From Brumimicrobium mesophilum (GTDB lineage Bacteria; Bacteroidota; Bacteroidia; Flavobacteriales_D; Crocinitomicaceae): 64,000 nt of DNA. The notes under the pieces are model-generated. The model did no database searches, was not told the DNA's origin, and saw nothing but the letters and a program-made list of their open reading frames with translations. The DNA lies in assembly GCF_003025005.1 (NCBI RefSeq), contig NZ_PVSS01000013.1:1-64000 (forward strand), given 5' to 3'. The position numbers were made by a program, and so were the translations under genes. Within the stretch, counting starts at the first letter, position 1, and the number at the start of each line of letters is the position of its first letter. Below are positions 1-8,189 of the stretch, piece by piece.

Positions 1-1205
1 AGGATGGAAAAATAATTAAAAAGATCCAATGGATGGTGTTCTTTGTAGCTGTTTTTAAGTACAAAATCGAAATCGTCTTTCTTTTGCTCTGGAATATGAT
101 ACTTGTCTTTTCGTTGATGACCCGTTCTCACAATAACTACATTTATGGAAGGAATAACGATGATATATTGTCCTAAGATTCCCCTTGCATAGATTGCTGG
201 ATATTTCGGATGATCTACAATCCAGAAATGTAATCCATAAAATGGTGATTTCAAATTGAATGGTGAAGTAAGGGTTTTCAAGGTTTCCGCTGAAATCACC
301 TGCTTTTCTCCCCATTTCCCATTATTTAGAATGAGCTGTCCAATTTTTGCATAATCACGTGTAGTGGCATAAGCACAACAAAAAGTTTTTTCTACACCTT
401 TCTCATGGTCTAGACTCCATAACAAGTCATTTTCAGTTCCAATTTTTGACCAAATATGTTCATGAAAATATGCTGTTGCTGTTTTTCCTGTGGCACTTTC
501 CAAAATGATTCCAAGCAATTGACTATTTCCACTGGCATATTTAAAATTTACTCCTGGAGCTTCAGTAAATTCCTCATTCTTCATAAAATCCGTGAGTTCG
601 GAAGTATAATAAGCTTCTGCATTATTGGAAAGCGGATTACTTCCACTTTCAGACCAATCTAAACCGCTAGACATACCCAAGAGATGGCGAATAGTGATTC
701 CTTCGTCTTGCGACAATTCGAAGGGCAGATAATCGCTTATTGGCGCGTCAAAATCATCTATTTCACCCTTATCAATTGCAATTCCAATTAACATTCCAAT
801 AAAACTTTTCGCCATGGAAAAAGAGTTAGATTTCATCGATTCAGAATGGTCTCCAAAATAAGATTCATGAATGATTTCTCCTTCTTTTACTATCAAGAAT
901 GAAGTTGTATTTATTTCATTAAGCGTATCAACAAATGCCGAGTTTAAAGGAATATTTGAAGATCTAACAATCCATTCTTCAGGTGCCTTAGAATGTTTGG
1001 CCACGCGAACAGGAAACAAAATAGAGTCATAGATTCCAGGACCAGAATTTCCTTTTAAATAGGTGGATTGAATTCCTTTATAGAGATAGGTTTTACCCGT
1101 TAAAAAAATCATTAAATTGACAAAAACAAGAAACAAAAACAAGAAGAGAAGAAGTCGTTTTACCGTTCTCCCAATACCTTTTTTATTTTTTGATGTATTT
1201 CGCAT
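1..1205 (-). CDS. Serine hydrolase, beta-lactamase/PBP-like family (3' end cut by window edge)
   Basis: At least 401 codons stay open from an ATG at 1205 down to the left edge, so the C-terminus is missing. The N-terminus has a short basic stretch and then a hydrophobic segment (about residues 18-34), which suggests a membrane anchor or signal peptide. The family motifs of serine beta-lactamases and penicillin-binding proteins are visible: Ser130-Met-Ala-Lys133 (nucleophile and base), Tyr223-Ala-Ser in place of the usual Tyr-x-Asn, and a HLLGMSSGL block typical of the family. A likely peptidase or esterase of the cell envelope; substrate not predictable. The start codon overlaps the last 23 bases of lipB, so the two are probably cotranscribed. 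Confidence 0.85.
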   Translation of the reverse strand, partial: MRNTSKNKKGIGRTVKRLLLFLFLFLVFVNLMIFLTGKTYLYKGIQSTYLKGNSGPGIYDSILFPVRVAKHSKAPEEWIVRSSNIPLNSAFVDTLNEINTTSFLIVKEGEIIHESYFGDHSESMKSNSFSMAKSFIGMLIGIAIDKGEIDDFDAPISDYLPFELSQDEGITIRHLLGMSSGLDWSESGSNPLSNNAEAYYTSELTDFMKNEEFTEAPGVNFKYASGNSQLLGIILESATGKTATAYFHEHIWSKIGTENDLLWSLDHEKGVEKTFCCAYATTRDYAKIGQLILNNGKWGEKQVISAETLKTLTSPFNLKSPFYGLHFWIVDHPKYPAIYARGILGQYIIVIPSINVVIVRTGHQRKDKYHIPEQKKDDFDFVLKNSYKEHHPLDLFNYFSI

Positions 1206-1887
1206 TAAAAAGTGAAGCTACGTGGTTTTGAAGCTTGGTTTTAACCTCATCCATATCCACTGGATGACCCAATTCCTTCGCAAGTGAAGTTACACTTTTA
1301 TCTTCAATGCCGCAAGGAACGATGTAATTAAAATAATTGAGGTCAGTATTTACATTAAAACCAATTCCGTGCATAGTAACCCATCGCGAAGACTTTACGC
1401 CCATTGCGCAAATTTTGCGTTCATTGGATGTTCCACCATCTAGCCAAACTCCAGTGTAACCTTCCACCCTACCCGACTCAATTCCGTATTCTGCCAAAGT
1501 TAGGATCACGGCTTCTTCCAAAAAGCGCATGTATTTATGAATATCGGTAAAGAAATAAGATTCTAAATCGAAAATAGGATACATCACCAACTGTCCGGGA
1601 CCATGATAAGTAATGTCACCTCCTCTATTGATTTTGTAATATGTAGCCTTAATTTCTTCTAAACGCTCATCAGAAAGCAATAAATGAGATTGATCACCAC
1701 TTTTGCCTAAAGTATAGACATGTGGGTGCTCACAAAATAAAAGATGGTTTTTTGTTAACTCAGAAGATTCATTCCTACGGATCTTGATTTTAAGATCAAC
1801 AATTGATTTAAAGATTTTCTCTTGGTAATCCCAAGCTTCTTTATAATCAATAGAACCCAAATCTTCCAGAATAACCTCGGCTGGCAT
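1183..1887 (-). CDS. lipB: Octanoyl-[acyl carrier protein] transferase LipB
   Basis: 234 residues, normal length. LipB moves the octanoyl group from acyl carrier protein to the lipoyl domains of 2-oxoacid dehydrogenases and the glycine cleavage system, the first step of endogenous lipoate synthesis in the cytoplasm. Visible signatures are RGGDITYHGPGQ at residues 88-99, the KICAMG block with Lys158, and Pro-Cys192-Gly carrying the catalytic cysteine that forms the thioester intermediate. ATG start. It follows the sugar-phosphate isomerase gene by only three bases and overlaps the serine hydrolase gene downstream, so the three look like one transcription unit. lipA is not in the window. Confidence 0.97.
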   Translation of the reverse strand: MPAEVILEDLGSIDYKEAWDYQEKIFKSIVDLKIKIRRNESSELTKNHLLFCEHPHVYTLGKSGDQSHLLLSDERLEEIKATYYKINRGGDITYHGPGQLVMYPIFDLESYFFTDIHKYMRFLEEAVILTLAEYGIESGRVEGYTGVWLDGGTSNERKICAMGVKSSRWVTMHGIGFNVNTDLNYFNYIVPCGIEDKSVTSLAKELGHPVDMDEVKTKLQNHVASLFNAKYIKK

Positions 1888-1890
1888 AAT

Positions 1891-2877
1891 TCAGTTTTTT
1901 TCTAAGGTACTTTTCAAATAATCGATTACTCTAACTTCAACAGCGTCTACTTCGTTCAATTCTGCTAAATATAAAGATGCCCAATCAATAATGTGTGTGA
2001 AATAGAATGCTTCTTCGATAACAGTTTTTCCTTTTCCTTCAATCATTAAAACACTTGCATTATTTTTAGTAATGATTTCAGTGGTCAATTCTGTCCTTTT
2101 AATATTTCTATCAGATAAATATTTAGAAACAAAGAAAACTGCCGCAAAACTATCGTTTCCTCCTGCCCAACCAACAAGTTCATTGTGGTTCATTTCAGGA
2201 ATAACATGGTGCCAACACAATTGTTTACTGTTTTCATTGATTTGTTGACGTGCTCTAATTGCCACAAACTCCAATTCCGAATCTGTATAGAAAACACTAT
2301 GTTTATTATAAAGATGTTGAGCTAACTTCTTGGCTTCATCTTTAATTGTAATTAATTCTTCATTTAATAAAAGGCGACATTTAGCAATAGAATCGATAGC
2401 ATCTCCATTTATGATTCCCGCAACTGACAAAATATTAATCAATTGAACAGAAGAAAAAGCCAACATGCTACGAGGAGGATTCCCACCTGGTAATTTTACG
2501 CTTTCATAATTGTTTTCTTTACAAAATTGCAACATTTCACCACCAGAACTCACCCCAACAATTGTTGCTCCTTTATCTTTGGCTAACTTCACAGCAGTCA
2601 TCGTTTCTTCTGTGTTACCAGAATAAGAGGAACCAATGACCAAAGTGTTTTCATTAACGAAAGCTGGAATTGCATAATTTTGGACCAAAACTATTGGCAG
2701 ATTCGCTTGATCTGCAAATAACTGTAAAACCATTTTTCCACCAATACCAGAACCTCCCATTCCGCAGATAACTACGTTGCTAAAAGTTTTGTTTTTATAA
2801 AAGGAAAATTCGCAACGTGAAGCTATTTCAATAGCATCCGCAATTTGTTTTGGAAATTGAGCAACCAGTTTATCCAT
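1891..2877 (-). CDS. Bifunctional phosphoglucose/phosphomannose isomerase family protein
   Basis: About 328 residues. The glycine-rich segment GMGGSGIGG (about residues 39-47) followed by GSSYSGNTEE marks a SIS sugar-isomerase domain that binds the phosphate of hexose 6-phosphates. GGNPPRSML and an Asn-Glu...His-His-Val-Ile-Pro block match the dual-specificity PGI/PMI family, which interconverts fructose 6-phosphate with glucose 6-phosphate or mannose 6-phosphate. A TTG immediately precedes the ATG at 2877; I prefer the ATG. First gene of the run towards lipB. Catalytic specificity is inferred from the family, not shown. Confidence 0.9.
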   Translation of the reverse strand: MDKLVAQFPKQIADAIEIASRCEFSFYKNKTFSNVVICGMGGSGIGGKMVLQLFADQANLPIVLVQNYAIPAFVNENTLVIGSSYSGNTEETMTAVKLAKDKGATIVGVSSGGEMLQFCKENNYESVKLPGGNPPRSMLAFSSVQLINILSVAGIINGDAIDSIAKCRLLLNEELITIKDEAKKLAQHLYNKHSVFYTDSELEFVAIRARQQINENSKQLCWHHVIPEMNHNELVGWAGGNDSFAAVFFVSKYLSDRNIKRTELTTEIITKNNASVLMIEGKGKTVIEEAFYFTHIIDWASLYLAELNEVDAVEVRVIDYLKSTLEKN

Positions 2878-3082
2878 CAATACTCGTTATTTTGAATTAA
2901 AAGGCTAAATAGACTTTGCAAAAAAGTCTTCAGCGTTAATTTTCTGTAAAATAAACGAAAAAAAGAGGATTATAGATACTTGTGACGATATAAATTTTCG
3001 AAAATTGGTTTCGCAATGTTAACTTTAGGAAAATTCCGATTATAATAAAGGTAATTTATAGCGAATAAGTCAGCACGAATTG

Positions 3083-3090
3083 TATTTTTG
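3083..3090 (+). promoter_or_regulatory. Candidate -7 box upstream of response regulator
   Basis: TATTTTTG matches the Bacteroidota -7 consensus TAnnTTTG, 71 bases before the ATG at 3162. No clear -33 TTG is seen at the usual spacing. The rest of 2878-3161 shows no other feature. Confidence 0.35.
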
Positions 3091-3142
3091 TATGTCAAGA
3101 TTATTGAAATTGATGGATTAAATTAAAATTTAGAACAGCACT

Positions 3143-3148
3143 AGGAGG
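3143..3148 (+). promoter_or_regulatory. Unusually strong Shine-Dalgarno sequence
   Basis: AGGAGG lies 13 bases before the ATG at 3162. Such perfect anti-SD complements are uncommon in Bacteroidota, where initiation usually depends little on SD pairing. The site supports the ATG at 3162 as the start, although the spacing is on the long side. Confidence 0.5.
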
Positions 3149-3161
3149 TGTACAAAACAAA

Positions 3162-3872
3162 ATGCCGAACACAAATAAAAAAATATTACTAATCGAAGAT
3201 GAGCAAAGCTTAAGCAATGTGGTTGAATTAAACTTAAAGCTTGAAGGTTTCAATGTGGTTTGTATTTCGAATGGAAGAACAGCAATTGATCATGCACACA
3301 CTGTAGGCGAATATGACTTGGTGATTCTAGATGTAATGTTACCAGAAGTAAGCGGTTGGGATATTTGCTCCATGTATAAAAGTGTGGCTGACACTCCGAT
3401 TTTATTTGTTTCTGCCAAAGGAACTTCTTCAGATAAAATCAAAGGACTTCGTTTAGGAGCCGATGATTTTCTAGCCAAACCATTCGATTTGGAAGAACTA
3501 CTTTTACGTGTTCAGGTTTTAATTTTAAGGCACCAAGGAAAAAATCCTAAAGACTTACAAACTGAATCAGAAAGCTTTGCAATTGGAGATTTCAATGTGA
3601 ATTTACTCACTTACGAAGTTAAAAAGGACGAAGAAACTATCACAGAATTATCAAAAAGAGAAATTGAACTCCTCTATCTATTTGTTGACCATGCAGGAGA
3701 AGTTTTGTCCAGAGATTTTATTTTGGACCAACTCTGGGGAACTGACACCTATCCAACAACGAGGACTATTGATAATTATATTTTATCGTTTAGAAAATTG
3801 TTTGAAGTAGATGCGAAAAACCCTGAATTGTTTCATAGTATTCGTGGAGTTGGATATAAGTATACTGGGTGA
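3162..3872 (+). CDS. OmpR/PhoB-family response regulator
   Basis: 236 residues: an N-terminal receiver domain (about 5-122) with the acidic pair at Glu12/Asp13, phospho-acceptor Asp57 in LVILDVMLPE, switch Ser84 and Lys106 in AKPF, then a C-terminal winged-helix DNA-binding domain (about 135-235) ending in IRGVGYKY, the usual OmpR-family tail. It should bind DNA as a phosphorylated dimer. No histidine kinase gene is next to it, so it is an orphan whose partner kinase is unknown; the downstream neighbour on the opposite strand is an unrelated lipoprotein gene. Confidence 0.93.
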   Translation: MPNTNKKILLIEDEQSLSNVVELNLKLEGFNVVCISNGRTAIDHAHTVGEYDLVILDVMLPEVSGWDICSMYKSVADTPILFVSAKGTSSDKIKGLRLGADDFLAKPFDLEELLLRVQVLILRHQGKNPKDLQTESESFAIGDFNVNLLTYEVKKDEETITELSKREIELLYLFVDHAGEVLSRDFILDQLWGTDTYPTTRTIDNYILSFRKLFEVDAKNPELFHSIRGVGYKYTG

Positions 3873-3890
3873 GAATCACTTGGAAATTTA

Positions 3891-4439
3891 TCAAGGTAGC
3901 TGCGGTGGAATTCTAAATTCCATTTGAAGCTCATTCATTTCTTCAGGATAAAATTCTAGCATTATTCTTCGATAACGTTCAGCCATAAACTCACGATTAC
4001 CAAGTCCTGTTGTATTCAAATTAATTGTGTCTCTTTCTTTTGGATTTGTTAACACAAAAAAGGGACTGCTACTTTGTATTGAATCCTCAAAATCGGTCAT
4101 CATTTTCTCCAAATTCAATGTATCTGATTTCATTTTATAAAAGACTTTTGTGAAATGAAGAGGTTCATCATACATAACACTTTTTTCTTTTAATTGAATG
4201 AAAACACTATCATTGAATTTCGTGATTTGTAATTGGTCATATTCACTCCATTGGCAGATGGACAGATTGACTTCGATATTTAAAGTGTCATAGTTTTCCA
4301 TTTTCGATGTGAATTCAGAATAATGTTGAGAAACCCTAAATTCAGATTTTTTTGCTTGGGGTATTGTAGGTTGCCCACCTTGCTCACAGCCTAAAAATAA
4401 GCTTGTGAGAATTAAGATGTTTAACATGATGTTTCTCAT
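3891..4439 (-). CDS. Hypothetical lipoprotein
   Basis: 182 residues, ATG start. The N-terminus is a lipoprotein signal: a short hydrophobic stretch and a lipobox ending in Leu-Gly-Cys18, so the mature protein is probably lipid-anchored. The remainder is hydrophilic, rich in Ser, Glu and aromatic residues, with no domain I recognise. It converges with the response regulator gene, whose stop is only 18 bases away, and no shared function is implied. Confidence 0.7.
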   Translation of the reverse strand: MRNIMLNILILTSLFLGCEQGGQPTIPQAKKSEFRVSQHYSEFTSKMENYDTLNIEVNLSICQWSEYDQLQITKFNDSVFIQLKEKSVMYDEPLHFTKVFYKMKSDTLNLEKMMTDFEDSIQSSSPFFVLTNPKERDTINLNTTGLGNREFMAERYRRIMLEFYPEEMNELQMEFRIPPQLP

Positions 4440-4514
4440 ATGTTTGTTAATCTCTTATTGTTAATTGTGCAATATGCACAATTCAATTTAAACTATAAAA
4501 AGTACCAGTCTCAT

Positions 4515-4702
4515 TTAATTTTTATTTGGCGCATTTTTAATATCATTCATTCTAGCATAATTACTACATCCAAATCCTAAAGTAAAACCGAGAATATATC
4601 CAGGTTGTAAAAAAGTGACCATCCAATCTGAAAATATGATTCCGTCAATTGTCGCAGAGATACGGAGGAAGGATACTAGAAAAAAACGAATAAGATATAC
4701 TC
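4515..4702 (-). pseudogene. Chimeric remnant of the two small genes at 6717-7181
   Basis: Read on the minus strand this stretch encodes FSDWMVTFLQPGYILGF and then YARMNDIKNAPNK before a stop at 4515. The first part matches the 86-residue membrane protein at 6717-6977 and the second matches the middle of the 63-residue protein at 6990-7181. The join lies at the shared Asn-(Trp/Tyr)-Ala-x-Met motif. No intact start codon is visible and the N-terminal match fades, so it looks like a recombined, truncated duplicate. The rest of 4440-4745 shows nothing else. Confidence 0.6.
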
Positions 4703-4745
4703 GTTTTGAGGCTTTTTATTCTTTTCTGACTCCTACATTTCTAAG

Positions 4746-6104
4746 TTATTGTTTCGTATATTTTATTCTAACCGCCTCTAAAATAGTATCTTTTCCAACA
4801 AATTTTAATATTTGAGTCTTGTCTTTTTCTAGCTTTTCAAAAAACAAGTTAAACTCTAACAATTCAAAAGAATATTTATAATTTTCATAGGGAAACATCT
4901 CATGTTTGGCTTGACCACTTTCTTGTAAAAATAGTTTTCCGTTCTCTTCAAAAACATTTAAAACAATGGATTCTTTTACTAAATATTTCCCGAGAATTTG
5001 TTGCCTTATTTTGTTTGGAACTTTAATGAGTTTTGTTTCCTCAGGCAAAGGAATGTCCTTATTGTGAAGGATAGCAACAAGGTCATCAGTGATCCTTATT
5101 TTGGGTGTATTGTCATCATTGGTGAGCAAACAAATAAACATTTCAGCATGAGGAATATAGGTAATTGCACCTATAAAACCGTTCATTCCTCCGTAATGTC
5201 CGAAGGCTACAATTCCGTCAAAATTTCTAATTCCCCAACCGTAACCATAATATTCTCCGCTTTCGAAGATTTGTTTTGACTTTTCACCTGAAATCAGTCT
5301 TCCTTGCAAGATGGCCTGAGTAAATTTCCATAAATCTTGCGTAGAAGAATACATGTTTCCAGAAGAAAAAGGTTGATCATAATTGATGTATTCGGCTTTT
5401 AGAGTTGCGTTTGGGTTTGTGGTATATCCACTTGCTAAATTCATTACAACATCTTTATTGTTGATTATTCCAGTGTTTTTTAGGTCTAAAGGAATAAGTA
5501 TTTTCTTTTGGATAAAATCTGCAAAAGCTTCCCCACTCGCCTCTTCGATGATTAAACCCAACAAAATGTAACCTACATTTGAATACCTAAAGCTTTTTCC
5601 GGGTTGAAACAGCAATGGCTGGGTGCTCATTTCGTTGATTGTTTTTTGAGGCGTTGTTAAATCGGATTTGCTATCTGCTTTCCAGTTGGGTAAAATTTTA
5701 TAATCGGAAATCCCTGAAGTATGGGTGAGTAAATGCTCAATTGTAATGTCATCAGCAGCTTGAAATTTCGGGAAATATTTCGACAATTTATCGCTCAATT
5801 TGAGTTTTCCTTCCTTTTCTAAAATCAAAATACCTAAAGCAGTAAAAGGTTTAGTTATTGAACCAATTAGAAATTTAGTCGTCTCCTCATTTTTAATGTT
5901 GTTTTCTCTATTGGCCAGTCCAAAGGAATTAGAATAAAGCACATTTTCTCCTTTAGCGATAAACAGATTACCATTAAATTTTCCATTCTCAACGTGCTTA
6001 TTGATGTATTGTTCAATGTTAGTAACTTGAGTTTCATCAGCCTTATTTTGACACAAAGCGTAAGAGCAGATTGTGATTGTAAAAATTGTAAATAGTGTTT
6101 TCAT
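4746..6104 (-). CDS. Secreted serine hydrolase, class C beta-lactamase-like family
   Basis: 452 residues with an N-terminal signal peptide (hydrophobic residues 4-18, probable cleavage near Cys18-Gln). The three family motifs are intact: Ser82-Ile-Thr-Lys85, Tyr174-Ser-Asn176 and His303-Tyr-Gly305 (the His-x-Gly variant of the KTG box), with HLLTHTSGI between the first two. A C-terminal extension of about 100 residues follows the hydrolase domain, as in many D-aminopeptidase/esterase-like members. Probably periplasmic; substrate unknown, and antibiotic hydrolysis is not implied. Separate from the serine hydrolase at the left edge, with little similarity outside the motifs. Confidence 0.92.
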   Translation of the reverse strand: MKTLFTIFTITICSYALCQNKADETQVTNIEQYINKHVENGKFNGNLFIAKGENVLYSNSFGLANRENNIKNEETTKFLIGSITKPFTALGILILEKEGKLKLSDKLSKYFPKFQAADDITIEHLLTHTSGISDYKILPNWKADSKSDLTTPQKTINEMSTQPLLFQPGKSFRYSNVGYILLGLIIEEASGEAFADFIQKKILIPLDLKNTGIINNKDVVMNLASGYTTNPNATLKAEYINYDQPFSSGNMYSSTQDLWKFTQAILQGRLISGEKSKQIFESGEYYGYGWGIRNFDGIVAFGHYGGMNGFIGAITYIPHAEMFICLLTNDDNTPKIRITDDLVAILHNKDIPLPEETKLIKVPNKIRQQILGKYLVKESIVLNVFEENGKLFLQESGQAKHEMFPYENYKYSFELLEFNLFFEKLEKDKTQILKFVGKDTILEAVRIKYTKQ

Positions 6105-6189
6105 ATCTATCTCAAATATAATCGTTTTTTAGGCTAATTATTCTTTTCCTGCTTTTATCATTGAGAGAAATCCAAATATATTTGAAGAT

Positions 6190-6762
6190 AAGGTTATAAG
6201 TTTTATTAAGAACAGCTGTGAATGTTGTTTGCGCTGTAATGGCACGCGGTCCCGAAAACTTTCGTGAACACAGATGCATCGTCAAGCTCTGCAACGCGGA
6301 TAAGCGCGGATTTTCACCTCTGGTGAATGCGGATTTAAGCAGATTTCTTGTGATTGATAATAAAAAATATAAATGTAGATAAGGTTATGAGTTTTATTAA
6401 GGGTCGCTGTGAATGTTGGTTGCGCTGTAATGGCACGCGGTCCCGAAAACTTTCGGGAACACAGATACATCGACAAGCTCTGCAACGCGGATTATCGCGG
6501 ATTTTCACCTCTGGTGAATGCGGATTTAAGCAGATTTCTTGTGATTGATGATAGAAAATATAAATGTAGATAAGGTTATGAGTTTTATTAAGGGTCGCTG
6601 TGAATGTTGGTTGCGCTGTAATGGCACGCGGTCCCGAAAAATTTCGGGAACACAGATACATCGACAAGCTCTGCAACGCGGATAAACGCGGATTTTCACC
6701 TCTGGTGAATGCGGATTTAAGCAGATTTCTTGTGGTTGATGATAAAAAATATAATTGCAGAT
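6190..6762. repeat. Tandem 191-bp direct repeat, three units
   Basis: The marker AAGGTTAT recurs at 6190, 6381, 6572 and 6763, an exact 191-base period, giving three units. Units 2 and 3 are nearly identical and unit 1 is more diverged. Each unit carries a copy of the last codons of the small membrane protein gene (6717-6977) plus about 145 bases of its downstream sequence, so the array looks like repeated duplication of that gene's 3' end. Each unit also contains two hairpin-like inverted repeats, CCCGAAA-AC-TTTCGGG (broken by a base change in units 1 and 3) and TTCACC-TCT-GGTGAA, and repeated GCGGAT words. No gene is believable inside. Confidence 0.9.
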
Positions 6763-6977
6763 AAGGTTATGAGTGTAATAATTTGACCTATCATGGCTGC
6801 CCAGTTTCCACCACCAAATCCCAAAGCAAAACCGAGAATATATCCAGGTCGTAAAAAGGTGATCATCCAATCTGAAAACAGGATTCCGGCATCCGTTATG
6901 ATGTCAAACAACACAAGTGTGGATGGAACCCAATAAATTAGGGCTAAAAGTATGGACAGGGCAATTCGTTTAAGCAT
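6717..6977 (-). CDS. Small membrane protein, unknown function
   Basis: 86 residues with two or three predicted membrane segments (about 5-26, 45-60 and 62-80) and a basic tail. I recognise no family. Its last 15 or so codons have been copied three times into the 191-bp tandem array directly downstream, and a partial, recombined copy lies at 4515-4702. The duplication shows local instability; whether the protein is made is not certain. Confidence 0.5.
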   Translation of the reverse strand: MLKRIALSILLALIYWVPSTLVLFDIITDAGILFSDWMITFLRPGYILGFALGFGGGNWAAMIGQIITLITLSAIIFFIINHKKSA

Positions 6978-6989
6978 TTAGAAGCATCT

Positions 6990-7181
6990 TTAAAAATGAA
7001 GTACGTCTTTAAACTTGGCTTCTTTGATCTGTTGAATGATTTCTTCTCCTTCTACTATGGTAGAACAAGGAATAATTATTTTGTTTGGCGCATTTTTAAT
7101 ATCATTCATTACAGCCCAATTACCAGCCATCATCTTTTGAATTTTTAATGTCCCTATTATTTTGGGTCTTACAAATCTCAT
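6990..7181 (-). CDS. Small hypothetical protein
   Basis: 63 residues, ATG start, ending 12 bases before the membrane protein gene on the same strand. Composition is ordinary, with no signal peptide or membrane segment and no family I know. The segment AVMNDIKNAPNK reappears in the chimeric remnant at 4515-4702, which suggests the stretch was once part of a duplicated unit. May be a fragment of a larger gene. The 172 bases upstream are G-rich on the plus strand and show no other feature. Confidence 0.4.
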   Translation of the reverse strand: MRFVRPKIIGTLKIQKMMAGNWAVMNDIKNAPNKIIIPCSTIVEGEEIIQQIKEAKFKDVLHF

Positions 7182-7353
7182 GTTGGTTTTTTTTGGGGGT
7201 TAGTGGGTGGTTTTGGTTTAAATCTTCAAATCAAAGCTAAGAAATATTTTGAGGTTTCTGTCGGATTGATGAAAAGGGAGGGTTTTGGGAGAGTTAGTGG
7301 TTTGGGAAGAAATTATAATATCTCAATTTAAGAATGATTTACTATAAAATAAA

Positions 7354-8187
7354 CTAAGTGACAAGTAAGTTTTCAAAACCTTCATGATTAACAATTGCAA
7401 CTTGTAATAAGGACTTCCAATGATTATGACCATACAAAGCTCGCATTTCGTCAGATGATTTTTTGACAGTTTTCCGGTATTCCTCTATTCCTATCATTGG
7501 AATGATTGCATTTGCAGAAGAAACAAGAGAGTCAATAACTTCATGAGAGGACTCTTTAAATCTTTGGAAAAGATTTAATTTAGTGTAATGAGATAGAGTT
7601 AATCTATAAAATTCAGACGGTATTGCTGTTTTGTCAATTGAAAATTCAGGAATTGGATAAGAATTGAAATTTATTTTTAAAAATTCAATGTCTGGCAGAG
7701 TATCGTAATATAGGTTGTAAAATAATCTACGATCCTTTTCAAGCCAACGCTTACCTTTTGTTTGGTTACAAGATAAGCAGCATGGAAATAAGTTAAATGG
7801 GTTAACGGAAAACTCTGGGAATTCCTCCTTGGGAACAATATGATCAAAGGACCCAATAGGATCTATTGAACACATTTGACATGTATTGAATTTTCGATTA
7901 TTTATGGTTGTTAGAAGTATGTGTAAATCTTGAATTGGTTTAGTATCATACCTATAGAGAGATAAGAGATCTTTTTTTTCTTGGGAGCTAAAATCACTCT
8001 TCGGTATTAATTCAAAACTACCTTCAGAAATTAACCTAGTGTATTCTTGATATGATAGATCAATTCTTGGTGATAGTGTATCGAGACGACTTTTGTAAGC
8101 AGGATCATTGGCTTTAAACTGTTTCCTTTTTACCTGATTAAGATGAAATTCAAAACAATTCTCACTATATGCATTAATATTCCTCAT
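7354..8187 (-). CDS. HNH endonuclease, PtuB-like partner of the upstream ATPase
   Basis: 277 residues. A zinc-bearing HNH nuclease core lies at residues 103-145: Cys103-x-x-Cys106, Asp115-His116 in FDHIVPK, Asn129/Asn132, and Cys137-x-x-Cys140-Asn. This is the usual treble-clef arrangement of DNA-cutting HNH enzymes. The flanking helical regions are unfamiliar. The gene starts two bases after the stop of the ATPase gene, so the pair is an operon. The order ATPase then HNH, and the sizes, match the Septu defence system (PtuA-PtuB), in which the nuclease degrades DNA or RNA-associated targets during phage infection. Assignment to Septu is by architecture only. Confidence 0.85.
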   Translation of the reverse strand: MRNINAYSENCFEFHLNQVKRKQFKANDPAYKSRLDTLSPRIDLSYQEYTRLISEGSFELIPKSDFSSQEKKDLLSLYRYDTKPIQDLHILLTTINNRKFNTCQMCSIDPIGSFDHIVPKEEFPEFSVNPFNLFPCCLSCNQTKGKRWLEKDRRLFYNLYYDTLPDIEFLKINFNSYPIPEFSIDKTAIPSEFYRLTLSHYTKLNLFQRFKESSHEVIDSLVSSANAIIPMIGIEEYRKTVKKSSDEMRALYGHNHWKSLLQVAIVNHEGFENLLVT

Positions 8188-8189
8188 GA

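Noticed and set aside
4615-4815. Plus-strand gene
   Set aside because: It crosses the remnant and the antisense 3' end of the serine hydrolase gene and shows no protein-like pattern.
6113-6120. Promoter box for the secreted serine hydrolase (TATATTTG on the minus strand)
   Set aside because: Only eight bases from the ATG, too close for a normal leader; probably chance in AT-rich DNA.
6190-6762. CRISPR array
   Set aside because: The repeat is 191 bases with no unique spacers between units, and there are no cas genes.
6112-6870. Several overlapping minus-strand frames within the 191-bp array
   Set aside because: They arise because one unit is repeated three times; each is the same frame in another copy, with no start signal or recognisable product.
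7193-7312. G-quadruplex on the plus strand (GGGAGGG, GGG, GGG runs)
   Set aside because: The last loop would be about 14 bases long, and no function near it suggests a role.
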